NCBI RefSeq assembly: GCF_030412965.1
Contig: NZ_JAUHJQ010000001.1
Span: forward strand, 894,060-958,059
Source of the DNA: Nocardioides oceani
Lineage (GTDB): Bacteria; Actinomycetota; Actinomycetes; Propionibacteriales; Nocardioidaceae
Direction of reading: 5' to 3'
Length of the DNA stretch: 64,000 nt
The notes beneath the pieces are model-generated. The model was not told the DNA's origin. It made no database searches and saw nothing but the letters and a program-made list of their open reading frames with translations. Both the position numbers and the translations under genes were made by a program. Each line of letters opens with the position of its first letter. The stretch's first letter is position 1. This document shows positions 46,614-55,327 of the stretch, in pieces.

Positions 46614-46762
46614 GCTCTCACGTGCGCGAGGGGGGAGTTGAACCGTGAGACCACCACGCTCGATCACGCACGAACCGCCGTCCTGAGCGTGAAACCGGCG
46701 TCCCGTTGCCTCCGGTTCCCTCCCGTTCCCTCGGGTCCGTGCACCCCAGGGGTGCACCAGCC
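46584..46762 (-). repeat. Direct repeat A with tRNA-Leu 3'-end sequence (attachment-site-like)
   Basis: Imperfect ~178-bp repeat whose second copy is at 54099-54276. Minus-strand bases 46644 to 46621 read as the 3' end of an actinobacterial tRNA-Leu: GGTTCAACT T-loop, CCCCC, then acceptor half CTCGCGC. The 5' part of a tRNA is missing and the T-stem 5' strand does not pair, so this is a displaced fragment as left by integrases that use tRNA 3' ends. A hairpin follows it. Confidence 0.7.
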
Positions 46763-47278
46763 GTATGCAGTTCAACCGACTTCCGCCGGCGCCACAACGG
46801 TAGTCGATGATCACCGAGGCCGGCTCACGAATGTGACCTGCTGCAGCCGTTCGAAGACACCGACGGAGTGTCCGCACATGCCGATGAGCGGGCGGTTGAC
46901 GTCGGAGGCGTGGGAGACTCCGGACGTGGTAGCCGCCGTGCACTTCTACGCGACAGCGACCGACCAGGAGCACTTGCTGGATTCCCTGGAGAACCCGATG
47001 AGGTGACCCCGCGGCCCCTGGCTCGTGGTCGCATCGCCTCCGACCGTCCTCTCACCCGAGGTGGCGTTGTCGAGCGGCCAGGTGATGGTTCTGAGGTCGT
47101 GGCCTGGGTCCGCCTGTTGTGTTGCGAGCGGGCGACCCGGCCATGGCAGGGCCCTCGGAGGCGGGGTCCGGATGGCCTCGGCTCCGGAACTGTCGGATCC
47201 CAGGGGGACTCGATGAGTGCCGTGTCGAAGGGCTAACAAGTCGAGCCCCGCGTCTGGTGTCTGGCGTCGATCCGCGCC

Positions 47279-47755
47279 ATGAGCACAGAGGCGTGGACTC
47301 TCGTCGGCGTCGTCGTCGGCGCGCTGCTGGGCGGGGTGGCGCAGTTGGTGGCCGACTGGCTTCGCCGTCGTCACGAGACCCGAGTCCTGGCCCGGAACGA
47401 CCGGCGAGACGCTTACGCGACGTTCCTCTCCGCAGCCTCGGCAGCGCTCGCGCCGATCGCGGCGAGCCGCAACGAGTTCCAGCGCCAGATCATGCCCCCG
47501 GACTTCTGGCCCGAGCGCTCGGAGAAGGCCCTCATGTCGGCTCAGGAGGCGCTCACGCGCTCGGCGTCGGGGTCGCGCGGGTCTACCTGGTCGCTCCGGC
47601 GACACCCACGGGGCGGCCGTGGGCATGCAGGCCGCCATCAAGAAGTACATGTTCAAAGACGAAAAGGGCATGGCCGAGGCCCTAGCAGAGGCGCAGGAGG
47701 AGTTCATGAGGCTTAGCCCGGCGCGATCTCGGGTGAGCCTGCTGACTGTCTGGTA
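47279..47755 (+). pseudogene. Membrane-anchored small protein, frameshifted
   Basis: The ATG at 47279 opens a good N-terminus: a transmembrane helix 'TLVGVVVGALLGGVAQLVADWL', then a basic stretch and 'RNDRRDAYATFLSAASAALAPIAASRNEFQ'. From about 47540 the sensible peptide moves to a second frame ('GVGVARVYLVAP') and then to a third ('AAVGMQAAIKKYMFKDEKGMAEALAEAQEEFMRL'). At least two indels are needed to restore one protein, so it is a decayed gene or contains sequence errors. The C-terminal end is uncertain. Function unknown. Confidence 0.55.
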
Positions 47756-47827
47756 CGATCCCCTCAGGAAGTCGGAGCCATGGGTTCCGCTGGTTCACGA
47801 CCAGGACTTTCACAGAAAAGGGTTGAC

Positions 47828-47890
47828 CCGGGTTCGAGTCCCGGCCCACGCTTCGCGCTGGTGTAGCTCAATGGGACAGAGCCCCCTCGT
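47828..47890 (+). other. Two adjacent degenerate tRNA pieces
   Basis: Positions 47828-47844 form a perfect T-arm (CCGGG-TTCGAGT-CCCGG), followed by CCCACGC as an acceptor 3' half with no matching 5' half upstream. Six bases later, 47857-47890 looks like a tRNA 5' half: GCTGGTG, TA, then a D-arm GCTC...GAGC. It breaks off in what would be the anticodon stem. Neither is a functional tRNA. They resemble remnants from integration or deletion at a tRNA pair. Confidence 0.5.
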
Positions 47891-47897
47891 TTCTTTC

Positions 47898-48761
47898 TCA
47901 GCTCCACCTCGGCAGGGTCCAGAAGCCGAGGCGTCGAGCGGCCGCTTGGAGGTCCTGCTCCGTCACGGAGGCCGCGCCGTAGTTCTGACGGGCGTAGCCG
48001 ACCAGGCCCCTCCGCCAGGCACTGGAGTTCTTCACCTTCGAGGTGACGGAGGCGAAGTCCTCGACCAACATCTTGGCCCACTCCGCGGAGGTGAGTTCGC
48101 CCGCCAGCGCGGCGTTGACCTCGCGCCCGAGCCGCTTCGTCACAGCGAAGGCCGTGAAGATGTGCTCGGCCGTCAGAACGAGGCGCCCGTTCTGCTCGAC
48201 GTCCTCCGGCGGGAGGCCTTGGTTAAGGCGCTGCCAGCCGCTCCGCGCGTTGGCGTCCATGTCAGCGACCGCGTCCCTCAACTCCTGGCTGACACCGCCG
48301 CCCTCGTGGGTGATGCAGTTGCGCATCTCGCGCAGGACGTGGAACGACTGCATCCACTCGGGCGGCTCGGCCGCGCCGCAGGTGTCGAACAGGACCGTGT
48401 GCATGTTCCAGGCCCTGACGCGCTTGCCGCCCGTGACCAGCGTGCGGCCCTCGTTCTTGAGGAGGCCCAGCATCGAGACGACGAAGTCTTCGTGGGTCGC
48501 CAGGGCGTAGGGCACGGCAACGGACGCGATGTGGTGATCGGCGTTGTAGAGCAGGCCTCGGGCGGCGTCGCTGCGCAGGTCGAAGCGCTCGATGTGGGGC
48601 ACCGCGGGGAAGAGCTGCTTCAGCGTGGCCGTGGACCCGGCCGTCAGCGACAGCGTGTGCGCGGCGAGCCGTGACCCGGCCAACAGCGCCATCATGGCGT
48701 CGTTGACTTCAACCCGGCTCGCCACGTACGTCCGGTACTCGGGGTAGAGGATCTCGGGCAC
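47898..48761 (-). CDS. HEPN-motif protein (putative RNase toxin, unknown family)
   Basis: Protein of 287 aa from the GTG at 48761; an in-frame extension to 48905 is Arg/Ser/Ala-rich and less likely. The mostly helical sequence contains 'LREMRNCITHEGG', in which R147 and H152 form the Rx4H motif of HEPN ribonucleases. Otherwise it matches no family I recognise. It lies within the repeat-bounded island next to an AbiTii-domain gene, consistent with a defence or toxin role. The motif is short and could occur by chance, so the RNase call is tentative. Confidence 0.55.
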   Translation of the reverse strand: MPEILYPEYRTYVASRVEVNDAMMALLAGSRLAAHTLSLTAGSTATLKQLFPAVPHIERFDLRSDAARGLLYNADHHIASVAVPYALATHEDFVVSMLGLLKNEGRTLVTGGKRVRAWNMHTVLFDTCGAAEPPEWMQSFHVLREMRNCITHEGGGVSQELRDAVADMDANARSGWQRLNQGLPPEDVEQNGRLVLTAEHIFTAFAVTKRLGREVNAALAGELTSAEWAKMLVEDFASVTSKVKNSSAWRRGLVGYARQNYGAASVTEQDLQAAARRLGFWTLPRWS

Positions 48762-49100
48762 GCCTCTACTTACCACTTTGATCGGGCGCGGCGCGTTGGT
48801 TTCGGCGTCGGGTTCCGCGCCCCCGAGCGAGCCCGCGGCGCTTGCGCTCGGTCGGCGCACCCACGGTCGGAACGAAGAGAAGACTCTCGTCGCCCACCTC
48901 CACACCAGAACCGACCTTACGCAAGACCGCGTTCCACGCGGCCGGACTCAGGCCCTCGTCGCCCGTGGCGATCTGACGAACTCTGGGTCAACGGCCCCTG
49001 CCAGCGTGCGCCCTGGCGATCGCGGGTCCGAGCCCGGCATAGGATCCCGCCAACGGGCCAATCAACGAAGCGCCCGCGAACCGACGGCTGGGAGGCAGGG

Positions 49101-49913
49101 ATGGCCAGGTCAGTACCCAGCCTGCTCGACCAGATCGAGGTTGGGGCGCTCGATGGCCATGCACCCCTTGCCGACGTGCTGCGCAAGTGCGTGGCTCTCG
49201 GTGGACGCGCCGCCTCCGCCGAGCTACGTGACTGGGCACGCCGCGAGCTCGACGGCTACGGCGACGGCGCCGTCGAGCTGCCGGCCTACAGGATGGTGCG
49301 CGCAGCCGTCTGCATCGACGGAGCGGATCTCGCCAAGATGGTTCGAGGTCAACAACTCTCCCGTTGGGAGATCCCTGAGTTCGCCCGCGAGACGATCACC
49401 GACGAGGCACCCATCCCCTACGGCGTTGCAGAGCTTGAGAAACTCGCAGCCAGCTCAGACACCCTGCATCTGCAGCACCCCGGGATGCCGGACCTAATCA
49501 CATACATGAACTCGCAAGCCCCGTACGGGACGAGTTATCAGTCGATGTACTGGGCGGTCGCCCCGACAAGCATCCACGGGATCCTCGACATCATCCGGAC
49601 CAACCTGGTAGCGCTCGTCGCAGAGATGAGGGCTGTCGGCGTAGAAGACCTGCCGAGCGCCGAGGCCGCCAACCAGGCCGTCAACGTCGTCATCAATGGC
49701 GCGAAGCGCAGCCCGATCACCATCAACACCAACCAGGCGAGCGGCCCTGACCCGGGCGTCAGTCAGACAATCACCAGCACTCCTTCTGGCACCGAGACGT
49801 CGAGGATGCCCGCATGGATCCGGGGGCCTTGGGGATTCGCAGTCGGAGCGGCGACGATCGTCGCTGGAATCACCGGAACGGCGGTATGGCTGGACTGGAG
49901 TCCATTCGGCTAG
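49101..49913 (+). CDS. AbiTii-domain membrane protein
   Basis: 270-aa protein, ATG with GGGAGG upstream. The N-terminal ~60 residues ('SLLDQIEVGALDGHAPLADVLRKCVALGGRAASAELRDWARRELDGY') match the AbiTii domain, named for abortive infection and found in bacterial immunity loci. The C-terminus carries one transmembrane helix ('GFAVGAATIVAGITGTAVWLDW'), so an inner-membrane anchor with the AbiTii part in the cytoplasm is likely. It stands alone between a HEPN-motif gene and the ietS-like gene, both on the other strand. Confidence 0.75.
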   Translation: MARSVPSLLDQIEVGALDGHAPLADVLRKCVALGGRAASAELRDWARRELDGYGDGAVELPAYRMVRAAVCIDGADLAKMVRGQQLSRWEIPEFARETITDEAPIPYGVAELEKLAASSDTLHLQHPGMPDLITYMNSQAPYGTSYQSMYWAVAPTSIHGILDIIRTNLVALVAEMRAVGVEDLPSAEAANQAVNVVINGAKRSPITINTNQASGPDPGVSQTITSTPSGTETSRMPAWIRGPWGFAVGAATIVAGITGTAVWLDWSPFG

Positions 49914-49977
49914 TCCTAGAGCCAGGCGTTTGACGTTCTGGGCAGGTAGCTAGGTTTTCGTGCCACCACGGCCCTGG

Positions 49978-52527
49978 CTACGTCTCGACGACAACGGCGG
50001 GACTAATCTGCTGGGCCACCGGCGTGTAGATGTCCACCTCGGGAGCCTCGATGCTCACCACCAGCGAGTATTCGACGCCCAGCTCGCTCTGGTCGTACGC
50101 GCGCCGATTCTTCCACCAGCCAGCTACTGGATAAATTGCGATTGAACCCTTGCTCGCCAGATCAACGGCTGATCCCGTCCAGATGTCGGTGTGGAGGGAG
50201 CCGGCCGCTTGTTGCTGGCTTGCTCCAAAGAGCCAGCCCGCTTCGGTCTCGAGTGTCGGGGGCCGGTCCCCATCGATGCGGGCGCGGGTGTTGATTCGTC
50301 GACGGAACGACTCGACGCTGTCCTCGGGCCGACGCATTGCGAACCGGAGCCCATGCGAGGGGTAGACATACCGTCCGGTCCAGCCCCGGCTGGAGGGGTT
50401 CGGCTCTATGAAGTACGACAGCGTGACTCTGAGACGCACCTGTGCGTTCCCGAGCGCTTCCAATTCGTCCTTGGGCCAGGGCAGCTCGTGCAGGTTCATC
50501 TCTCGAGTCTTGCCGTCTGCGGCGTTGCCCTCACGCTCGTAGGGGTGAATCCTTGCTTCAGCGATCAGGGTCAACGCATCAGCCGCGCTCCGGAGTGCGC
50601 GAGTGCGGTCCGGCACGCCCATACCGTATCGGCGAAGGAGGCTGGCCAACTCAGTCTTGTTCCCAGCGCGTTCGGCGTGCGCACGCATCGCGGGCGTCCA
50701 CTCAGCGGAATGAACAACGAGCGCCCGGATCGTCTCGGGACGGAGTCCGGGATAGGCCGCTTGTATATCCGCCGCAAGCGCCGCGACCTGGGCTGTGGCG
50801 GCAGAGGTGTCGCGTGTTGTGGTGAAGAATCCCTCGCCTGGCCGCTGCAGACGTGTGGTGAGCAGAGCGAGGTTCTCGGGCGTGTCGACGCTGGTCCCGT
50901 CCGCGGAGGCCGCGACGTTCCCACCGTCGGCGACGACGTCAGGCTTGAATGGCCACTTCTTTCGGTCGAAAACCACCGAGGTTCTGCTGACCGGCGACAG
51001 ATCACCGCGGGGCGCGATAGGCACATATCCGGCGAATGGCTCCGGCGCACCGGCCATGTCGTCCACCGCGGAGTAAGCGCCGACCGTCAGGGCGTTCCAA
51101 GACTGGGCGGGGTCCTCGACCGGCTCGAGATCACTTCGCTCAAGGTGGTCATCAGACGCGTTGAGATCACGGATGTTGCCTGCCGAGATCACGAACAGCC
51201 GCGGCCGACGTTCTTCGTCACGATCCAAATAGGTGAGCCGCGGGTCGGTATCGTCGATGGCTCGTCCGAATGCGAGGGCATCGACGGCTGCCGACCACGA
51301 AGTTGGACGTCCGGCCTCCCGGCGCTGGCCATGTGGATCGGCATCCTCTTGCGGTGCCGGTGACGTTGCAGTCACGGCAAGCATGAATACTCTGGACCGT
51401 CCAGCAGCTTGGATCTCGGGCCGGTCCACGGCCCGGGCCGTTACGCCGCCGTACAGGTCGGGATGGTTGCTTCCGGTGTCAGGGAAGAACTTGACTGATT
51501 CCAGTCGATGCCGCAGGGCTACAGGTTGCGCACCTGCGAGCGCGCCTTGGAGATCGCCGTACAGCGCCAGCCCAGCCATCTCGGTGCCGTGCCCGTGGAC
51601 GGGCTCAACCTGCCATTGCGGATCCGCTACGTGGGCGTCGGCCGTAGACAGCGAGTCGGCGAGCAGTGGGTGTCCGCTCTGCACCCCTGTGTCCAAGATG
51701 CACACCGCGGGGGCACTCGGCGCGGCTGCCTGGAGGCGTTCGCGCAGTTCGGAGACCCATTCGGCCTGTTCAAAAGCCGGGAGGCTCGTCAGCAGGTTGG
51801 CGATGTCGTGGGGGCGGCGAAGCTCGGCTAGGTCGTCGATCGATTCGAACAACTCAGCCAGCTGGTCGGCTGACGCCTGAAGGAGCACCACCGTCCGATC
51901 GGCGAAGCCGAGGTAGTGATCACTGGTCGCAAGACCGTGCTCCGCGGCGAACGCGGCGAACCGCTGACGTTCGCCGCCCTCGCGGCTGCGCAGCCAGACC
52001 TCCCACCAAATCGGAGTGGTGTGATCGCTTGGGAACTGGTCTTCGGGATCGGTCCACAACTCTCGGATCGTCGCCCGGCGAACGGATCGGATACCTTCAA
52101 CGAGCGCCGCATGCCTTGCCCGGTCTTCCGATGCCGTGTCGACATAGCGCGACAACCGGTCCAGGAAGTACTGCTTCTTCCCATCCGGGATGAACACGGT
52201 GGCGATTTGAACGAGTCCTGACGCGTTGGTCTCCTCACGCACCGAGACGAGTTCGGGGTGCTCCCCGGTTGCGCGCGGGTCCAAGCTTTCGAGGGCAAGT
52301 TCGAGGCCCGGAAACGACACGAATGCCACGTAGGTGCCTTCGCGGTCAACGTCATCCGCTGGGGTCGAGAGTGCCTGCTCGAGTTCGCGCTTCAGCCGTC
52401 GACCATGAGCACCGCGGTCACCCGAGAAGCCCTCAGCGTCGCTTCCCCCACCTGATGAGGCAAGGGTAAAGGGCTCTGAGGCACCCCCGTCCGAGACCAC
52501 CAAGTGCGGCCGATCGCGTTCCGCCAT
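49978..52527 (-). CDS. ietS: Subtilisin-like serine protease, IetS-like
   Basis: 849-aa protease of the S8 family. The catalytic triad is visible: D279 in 'VCILDTGVQSGHPLL', H313 in 'HGHGTEMAG' and S575 in 'RDTSAATAQVAAL'; oxyanion Asn is N451 in 'ISAGNIRD'. A ~270-residue N-terminal region precedes the protease and ~200 residues follow. There is no signal peptide, so it is cytoplasmic. Five bases upstream ends the AAA ATPase gene. The ATPase plus subtilase pair is the layout of IetAS, first described as a plasmid-incompatibility locus and later as an anti-phage system. The name is by architecture. Confidence 0.78.
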   Translation of the reverse strand: MAERDRPHLVVSDGGASEPFTLASSGGGSDAEGFSGDRGAHGRRLKRELEQALSTPADDVDREGTYVAFVSFPGLELALESLDPRATGEHPELVSVREETNASGLVQIATVFIPDGKKQYFLDRLSRYVDTASEDRARHAALVEGIRSVRRATIRELWTDPEDQFPSDHTTPIWWEVWLRSREGGERQRFAAFAAEHGLATSDHYLGFADRTVVLLQASADQLAELFESIDDLAELRRPHDIANLLTSLPAFEQAEWVSELRERLQAAAPSAPAVCILDTGVQSGHPLLADSLSTADAHVADPQWQVEPVHGHGTEMAGLALYGDLQGALAGAQPVALRHRLESVKFFPDTGSNHPDLYGGVTARAVDRPEIQAAGRSRVFMLAVTATSPAPQEDADPHGQRREAGRPTSWSAAVDALAFGRAIDDTDPRLTYLDRDEERRPRLFVISAGNIRDLNASDDHLERSDLEPVEDPAQSWNALTVGAYSAVDDMAGAPEPFAGYVPIAPRGDLSPVSRTSVVFDRKKWPFKPDVVADGGNVAASADGTSVDTPENLALLTTRLQRPGEGFFTTTRDTSAATAQVAALAADIQAAYPGLRPETIRALVVHSAEWTPAMRAHAERAGNKTELASLLRRYGMGVPDRTRALRSAADALTLIAEARIHPYEREGNAADGKTREMNLHELPWPKDELEALGNAQVRLRVTLSYFIEPNPSSRGWTGRYVYPSHGLRFAMRRPEDSVESFRRRINTRARIDGDRPPTLETEAGWLFGASQQQAAGSLHTDIWTGSAVDLASKGSIAIYPVAGWWKNRRAYDQSELGVEYSLVVSIEAPEVDIYTPVAQQISPAVVVET

Positions 52528-52532
52528 GATCC

Positions 52533-53531
52533 CTAGGTTGTCGCCACGCGGTGTGCGCTTGGTCGTGGCCGGTCGTTCAGGGCAGCGACGAGATCGTCGG
52601 TGCGGATCTGAGTACGGCCCGATAGGACGGTTCGCTTCGCGGCGTTCTCGGCCGCGATCGCGATCTCCGCATGGCTAAGGCCCTCAGCGGCAGCTGTAAC
52701 GCGCTTCCAGCTGAGGTTGCCGATCCGGAAGGCGGCGAGTCGATTGCGGATGACTGCTTGCACGCTCTGCTCGTCGGGAAGGGCGAAGTCCATCACAGTG
52801 TCGAACCGCCGAAGCAGGGCGTTGTCCAACAGTTGAGGGTGGTTCGTCGCGGCGATGATGATGCTGTCGGACGGATCCTCCTCGAGAAACTGGAGGAAGG
52901 AGTTCAGCACCCTGCGGATCTCTCCCACATCGTTCGCGGCAGCTCGATCGCCCGCGAGCGCGTCTACTTCATCGAAGAGATACACGCCTCGTGTCTCGAC
53001 CAGGGCGTCAAAGATGAGGCGAAGCTTGGCCGCGGTCTCCCCCATGAACTTGGTGATGATGGTGTCCAGCCGGATCGCGAACAACGGCAATCCGAGCTCG
53101 CCCGCAATGACACGGGCCGTGGACGTTTTGCCCGTACCCGGCGGTCCGATGAGCAACATCCGCCGCACGGGAGTCAGTCCGTGGCGTGAGAGTACGTCGC
53201 GCTGCCGTTGTTCGTGGAGGACGTGGCGGAGACGTCGCGAAAGGTCTTGGGAAAGAACCAGGTCGGCGACACGCGCCGTGGGATAGGAGACCGTCAGCAG
53301 CGACGCCAGCTCGCCCCGTGGCTGCGACACCGGCACAACGGATGCGACACGCGAAGACTCCGGTTCTCGTTTCCGGAGCGCGTCGACCATGTCACGTAGT
53401 TCCTGCGCGAACTTGTCCTGCCCGGACCGGGCCGCCTTCGCCGCAACCTGCATTGCGACCGAGTAGAACTGGGAGTCGTCGCGGTCGGCATGACTCTTCA
53501 CGAGCGCCTTGAACTGATCGTTGGTGGCCAC
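52533..53531 (-). CDS. ietA: AAA+ ATPase, IetA-like
   Basis: 332-aa ATPase of the FtsH/proteasome-ATPase-like AAA class. Walker A 'GPPGTGKT' is at 129-136, Walker B 'VYLFDEVD' at 183-190, then sensor 1 'IIIAATNHPQLLDNALLRRFD' and a C-terminal small domain. The first ~100 residues are helical and specific to the system. GTG start at 53531. It is followed at once by the subtilase gene, and the two are surely co-transcribed. It likely senses or remodels a target and controls the protease. Island location fits a defence function. Confidence 0.78.
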   Translation of the reverse strand: MATNDQFKALVKSHADRDDSQFYSVAMQVAAKAARSGQDKFAQELRDMVDALRKREPESSRVASVVPVSQPRGELASLLTVSYPTARVADLVLSQDLSRRLRHVLHEQRQRDVLSRHGLTPVRRMLLIGPPGTGKTSTARVIAGELGLPLFAIRLDTIITKFMGETAAKLRLIFDALVETRGVYLFDEVDALAGDRAAANDVGEIRRVLNSFLQFLEEDPSDSIIIAATNHPQLLDNALLRRFDTVMDFALPDEQSVQAVIRNRLAAFRIGNLSWKRVTAAAEGLSHAEIAIAAENAAKRTVLSGRTQIRTDDLVAALNDRPRPSAHRVATT

Positions 53532-54098
53532 GGACGACCCTCCCTTCTACCCTCGCAGACCCGTCTTGGGCAGATCGCGTTTGAGTCTATCGGCCATGTT
53601 CGGAGTGGCGTGGCGCAACGCCCCCGATTCGCACCCTCAGAGGGTCCCGCCGTTTGTCCGTCCAGTAAGCCAGGACCATCCGACAAGTCTTCGCCGCCAC
53701 TCACCCCCTCGCGGCCGCCGACGGGCTAGCCAGCACGCCACCTCCTTCCGACGGGTAGCGGCTCTGGTGTCTGAGCGAGCGGGGTTAATCCAACCGCCGG
53801 AGCGTGTAGCGGGAGTCTAGGGGTCTTGAGTGGCGTCACTACCGAGGTGGCCCCCATGCACAGCCGTCTCCCCTTAGCTCGCGCAACTGGACCGCTTGCC
53901 GCGCGGGAGCGGCATAGCCGCGGAAGCTGACGCTCGCTACAAAAGTCTCCGCCAAGTGATCGCTGGGCAGGACTCGGATGACTTAGGTGACTGAGACGCC
54001 GAACCCCAGGCGACTGAGGAGGCCCAACGCCGAAGCGGCGGCGACAACCGAACACCTGAAGCCGAGCCCACCGTACTGCCGCGCGGTCCGAAATGGAC
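53532..54098. other. Intergenic, gene debris
   Basis: The 567 bases upstream of ietA hold its promoter. A short plus-strand reading at 53874-53990 ('RLPRGSGIAAEADARYKSLRQ...' then stop) looks like the C-terminus of a lost gene. No complete gene seen. Confidence 0.35.
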
Positions 54099-54276
54099 AA
54101 AGCCCCGGATCCGAGGACCCGGGGCCAGCCACTGACGTGCGCGAGGGGGGAGTTGAACCGGAGGACCACCACTCTCGATCACGCACGAACAGCCGTCCTG
54201 AGCGTGAAACCGAGATCCCGTTGCCTCCGGTTCGCTCCCGTTACCTCGGGGGCGTGCGCCCCAGGGGTGCACCAGC
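54099..54276 (-). repeat. Direct repeat B with tRNA-Leu 3'-end sequence
   Basis: Second copy of the island-edge repeat. Bases 54159 to 54136 on the minus strand are identical to the tRNA-Leu 3' segment of copy A. The hairpin (54100-54126) has one altered base pair, and the rest matches at roughly 85-90% by eye. Like copy A it lacks a tRNA 5' half, so the intact tRNA-Leu would lie further right, outside this window, if two elements inserted in tandem. Confidence 0.7.
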
Positions 54277-54315
54277 CAGCGTTCTTCAGTTACGTCAGCA
54301 TCAAGTGCTCGATAC

Positions 54316-54621
54316 CTACCCTATGCGCATGCGCCTCTTGCAGTTGGGGCATAGGACAAATGCGTCCGGCGCAACACCGTGCAAAAGTCCGGCTCGTCCA
54401 CTTCCTTCGAGACGGTCGACCCACATGAGGGTATCTCCGCATGGACAAGCGCGGACACGGTTCGCGAGGCGGTGGTCGACGCGCTGAAGAGCTTGGCCTC
54501 TCGCCGTTCCTGTCCGGCCGTGCAGCAGCGGCCACGGCCACGCGCTGAGCAACGCAACCTGGTCGTCCATAGAGGACCAGTCTCCCGCTCGGCGAACCGG
54601 ACGGAAAGCCCTGTTATCCAC
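54316..54621 (-). CDS. Possible small zinc-ribbon protein (uncertain)
   Basis: 101-aa frame whose second half 'RACPCGDTLMWVDRLEGSG..DAFVLCPNCKRRMRIG' has a CxC and a CxxC pair, as in small zinc ribbons. The N-terminal half is not convincing. It overlaps the debris region next to repeat B and may be a chance frame or a remnant. Confidence 0.3.
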   Translation of the reverse strand: MDNRAFRPVRRAGDWSSMDDQVALLSAWPWPLLHGRTGTARGQALQRVDHRLANRVRACPCGDTLMWVDRLEGSGRAGLLHGVAPDAFVLCPNCKRRMRIG

Positions 54622-54667
54622 AGCCCGCCGTCGGCGGCGTCACGGGCGCCGGGGAGATCCGCGAGAC

Positions 54668-55327
54668 TCATGCCTGCTGCATCTCTCGGGAGGAAGGCAT
54701 CTGATGGACGGCGACGACCATCTTGGCGATCTGTCCCGGGTCGATACCCATCTCGGTGCAGGCGCCGTAGAAGGCGAGGTAGTTGGCGATGAGCGGGTCA
54801 TGACCTCGAAGTGGATCTCGAAGGCACGCTTGTGGAACTGGCGCGCCTTGCGGAGCGCCGAGCTCCGGAAGCTGCAGCGACCGCAGGTCGACCGACTGCA
54901 GGTGCGTCCACCAGGAGTCGACCTCCGCGCGGCGCTCGGCCCAGATGCCCTCGGAGTTCTTGAGGAAGCGGGCAGGTTCTGCATCATCCGGCGCGCCCGT
55001 TCGCCGATCTCCCACTCGTCCGTCACGTCGACCGCGGCGGCGTAGGTGTGCGTCCCGACGATCCGCTGGTGATTCCGCGCCCGGGCGGCAGCGGCAGCGA
55101 CTCCGCTACCAGCTGGGTCCCCAGGAGTAGCCGTCCTCGTTCCAGATCAGCCCCATCGGGGTCAGGCCCCGGGGCCAGTGGAAGTCGAGGAACCAGAACC
55201 GCTCCTCGTCGGACTTGTCGAAGGTCCGGAACGGCTCGACCGGCCAGCCTGCATGGTCCAGGGCCGGCTCGAAGCCGGGGTACCACTCATCCGCCACGAA
55301 CTCGTCGACGGGGACAACGGTGGCCAT
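54668..55327 (-). pseudogene. PEP-utilising-enzyme-like fragment, frameshifted and truncated
   Basis: A good ribosome site (AGGAG) and ATG at 55327 start 'MATVVPVDEFVADEWYPGF...FWFLDFHWPRGLTPMG'. The sensible peptide then changes frame near 55115 and near 54985 ('MMQNLPA' to 'RFLKNSEGIWAERRAEVDSWW'). Around 54855 the reading switches twice more ('LRKARQFHKRAFEIHFEVMT' then 'LIANYLAFYGACTEMG'). The merged ~215-aa protein resembles the region of phosphotransferase-type PEP-utilising enzymes (rifampin phosphotransferase relatives) but is far shorter than those. It is a decayed gene, or it contains several sequence errors. Confidence 0.5.

Larger units (their letters stand above)
46521..47278. 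other. Gene-poor stretch at the left island edge
   Basis: The 758 bases contain the left copy of the 178-bp repeat and little else. A plus-strand frame at 46877-47006 ends in a plausible peptide ('VVAAVHFYATATDQEHLLDSLENPMR') but lacks a credible start and looks like a gene remnant. I see no intact gene and no integrase. Confidence 0.4.

Noticed and set aside
46621-46760. A functional tRNA-Leu gene on the minus strand
   Set aside because: Only the T-loop and acceptor 3' strand are present. Upstream sequence does not form D- or anticodon arms, and the T-stem 5' strand does not pair.
46071-54276. An integrase or transposase inside the island
   Set aside because: I looked for tyrosine (R..HxxR..Y) and serine recombinase motifs and for DDE transposase blocks on both strands and saw none.
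54290-54541. An 83-aa frame overlapping the zinc-ribbon candidate
   Set aside because: It is Arg/Pro-rich and in a different frame from the Cys pairs, so I treat it as a shadow frame.
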